Source of the DNA: Methanosarcina sp. UBA5
GTDB lineage: Archaea; Halobacteriota; Methanosarcinia; Methanosarcinales; Methanosarcinaceae
Assembly: GCF_002505485.1 (NCBI RefSeq)
Contig: NZ_DAVG01000068.1
Span: 1-12,316 of the forward strand
DNA: 12,316 nt
Reading direction: 5' to 3'
Shown here: positions 12,268 to 12,316 of the stretch, piece after piece
Layout of the letters: every line of letters starts with the position of its first letter
Position numbering within the stretch: the stretch's first letter is position 1
Notes under the pieces: model-generated
The model's database searches: none
Told to the model about the DNA's origin: nothing
The model's input: only the letters and a program-made list of their open reading frames with translations
Translations under genes and position numbers: made by a program

Positions 12268-12316
12268 ATGGACTTTGAAAAATTACGATACGGGACCGAA
12301 CTTATCAAGAGGGGCT
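12268..12316 (+). CDS. pdxS: Pyridoxal 5'-phosphate synthase lyase subunit PdxS, N-terminus (runs off the right edge)
   Basis: Only 16 codons are visible. They read MDFEKLRYGTELIKRG, which matches the strongly conserved start of PdxS; archaeal members usually have RHG where this has RYG. PdxS condenses ribose 5-phosphate, glyceraldehyde 3-phosphate and ammonia to PLP together with the glutaminase PdxT. It has its own promoter, but its place after two PLP-dependent enzymes suggests cofactor supply. The call rests on a short match. Confidence 0.85.
   Translation, partial: MDFEKLRYGTELIKRG

Overview
The window looks like chromosome of a methanogenic archaeon of the Methanosarcina type. Evidence: a methanogen-restricted marker protein (methanogenesis marker 16), Sep-tRNA:Cys-tRNA synthase (SepCysS) preceded by tRNA-Cys, archaeal BRE/TATA promoters with A/T-rich spacers, and no CCA encoded in the tRNA genes. 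The species cannot be fixed from the sequence alone.

Left part (1-4946, minus strand). A radical SAM protein with its own promoter region is followed by a compact run: ABC-type ATPase, G3E/HypB-like P-loop GTPase, small [Fe-S] protein, methanogenesis marker 16 (DUF39 plus ferredoxin domain), and the start of a ThiI-type sulfurtransferase. The genes from the ATPase onward are overlapping or closely spaced and look like one operon. The composition suggests metallocluster or sulfur-transfer chemistry; the exact product is unknown.

Middle part (4947-9400, plus strand). This is a tRNA-Cys array: five intact genes with a GCA anticodon (5327, 7579, 8605, 8828, 9327) and one decayed copy (about 5139-5176). 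The copies are separated by a FemAB/GNAT-like protein, a NifX-like protein and an unrecognised protein. The first four tRNAs share a promoter module: a TATA box, then the palindrome TTCACAATTGTGAA centred exactly 41.5 nt from the TATA start. The same ACAATTGT core occurs three times in tandem before the radical SAM gene and once over the predicted start site of the ATPase operon. I read this as a common operator of an unidentified regulator that ties tRNA-Cys supply to the marker-gene operon.

Right part (9327-12316, plus strand). The fifth tRNA-Cys lacks the palindrome and carries A37 where the others have G37. It ends only 12 nt before the SepCysS start codon. SepCysS makes Cys-tRNA from phosphoseryl-tRNA and overlaps by 8 nt an O-acetylhomoserine sulfhydrylase gene. 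The window ends in pdxS, for synthesis of PLP, the cofactor of the two preceding enzymes.

Taken together, the locus is a sulfur/cysteine island: tRNA thiolation (ThiI), tRNA-dependent cysteine synthesis, homocysteine synthesis, PLP supply and an Fe-S-rich methanogenesis-associated operon, joined by a shared regulatory palindrome.
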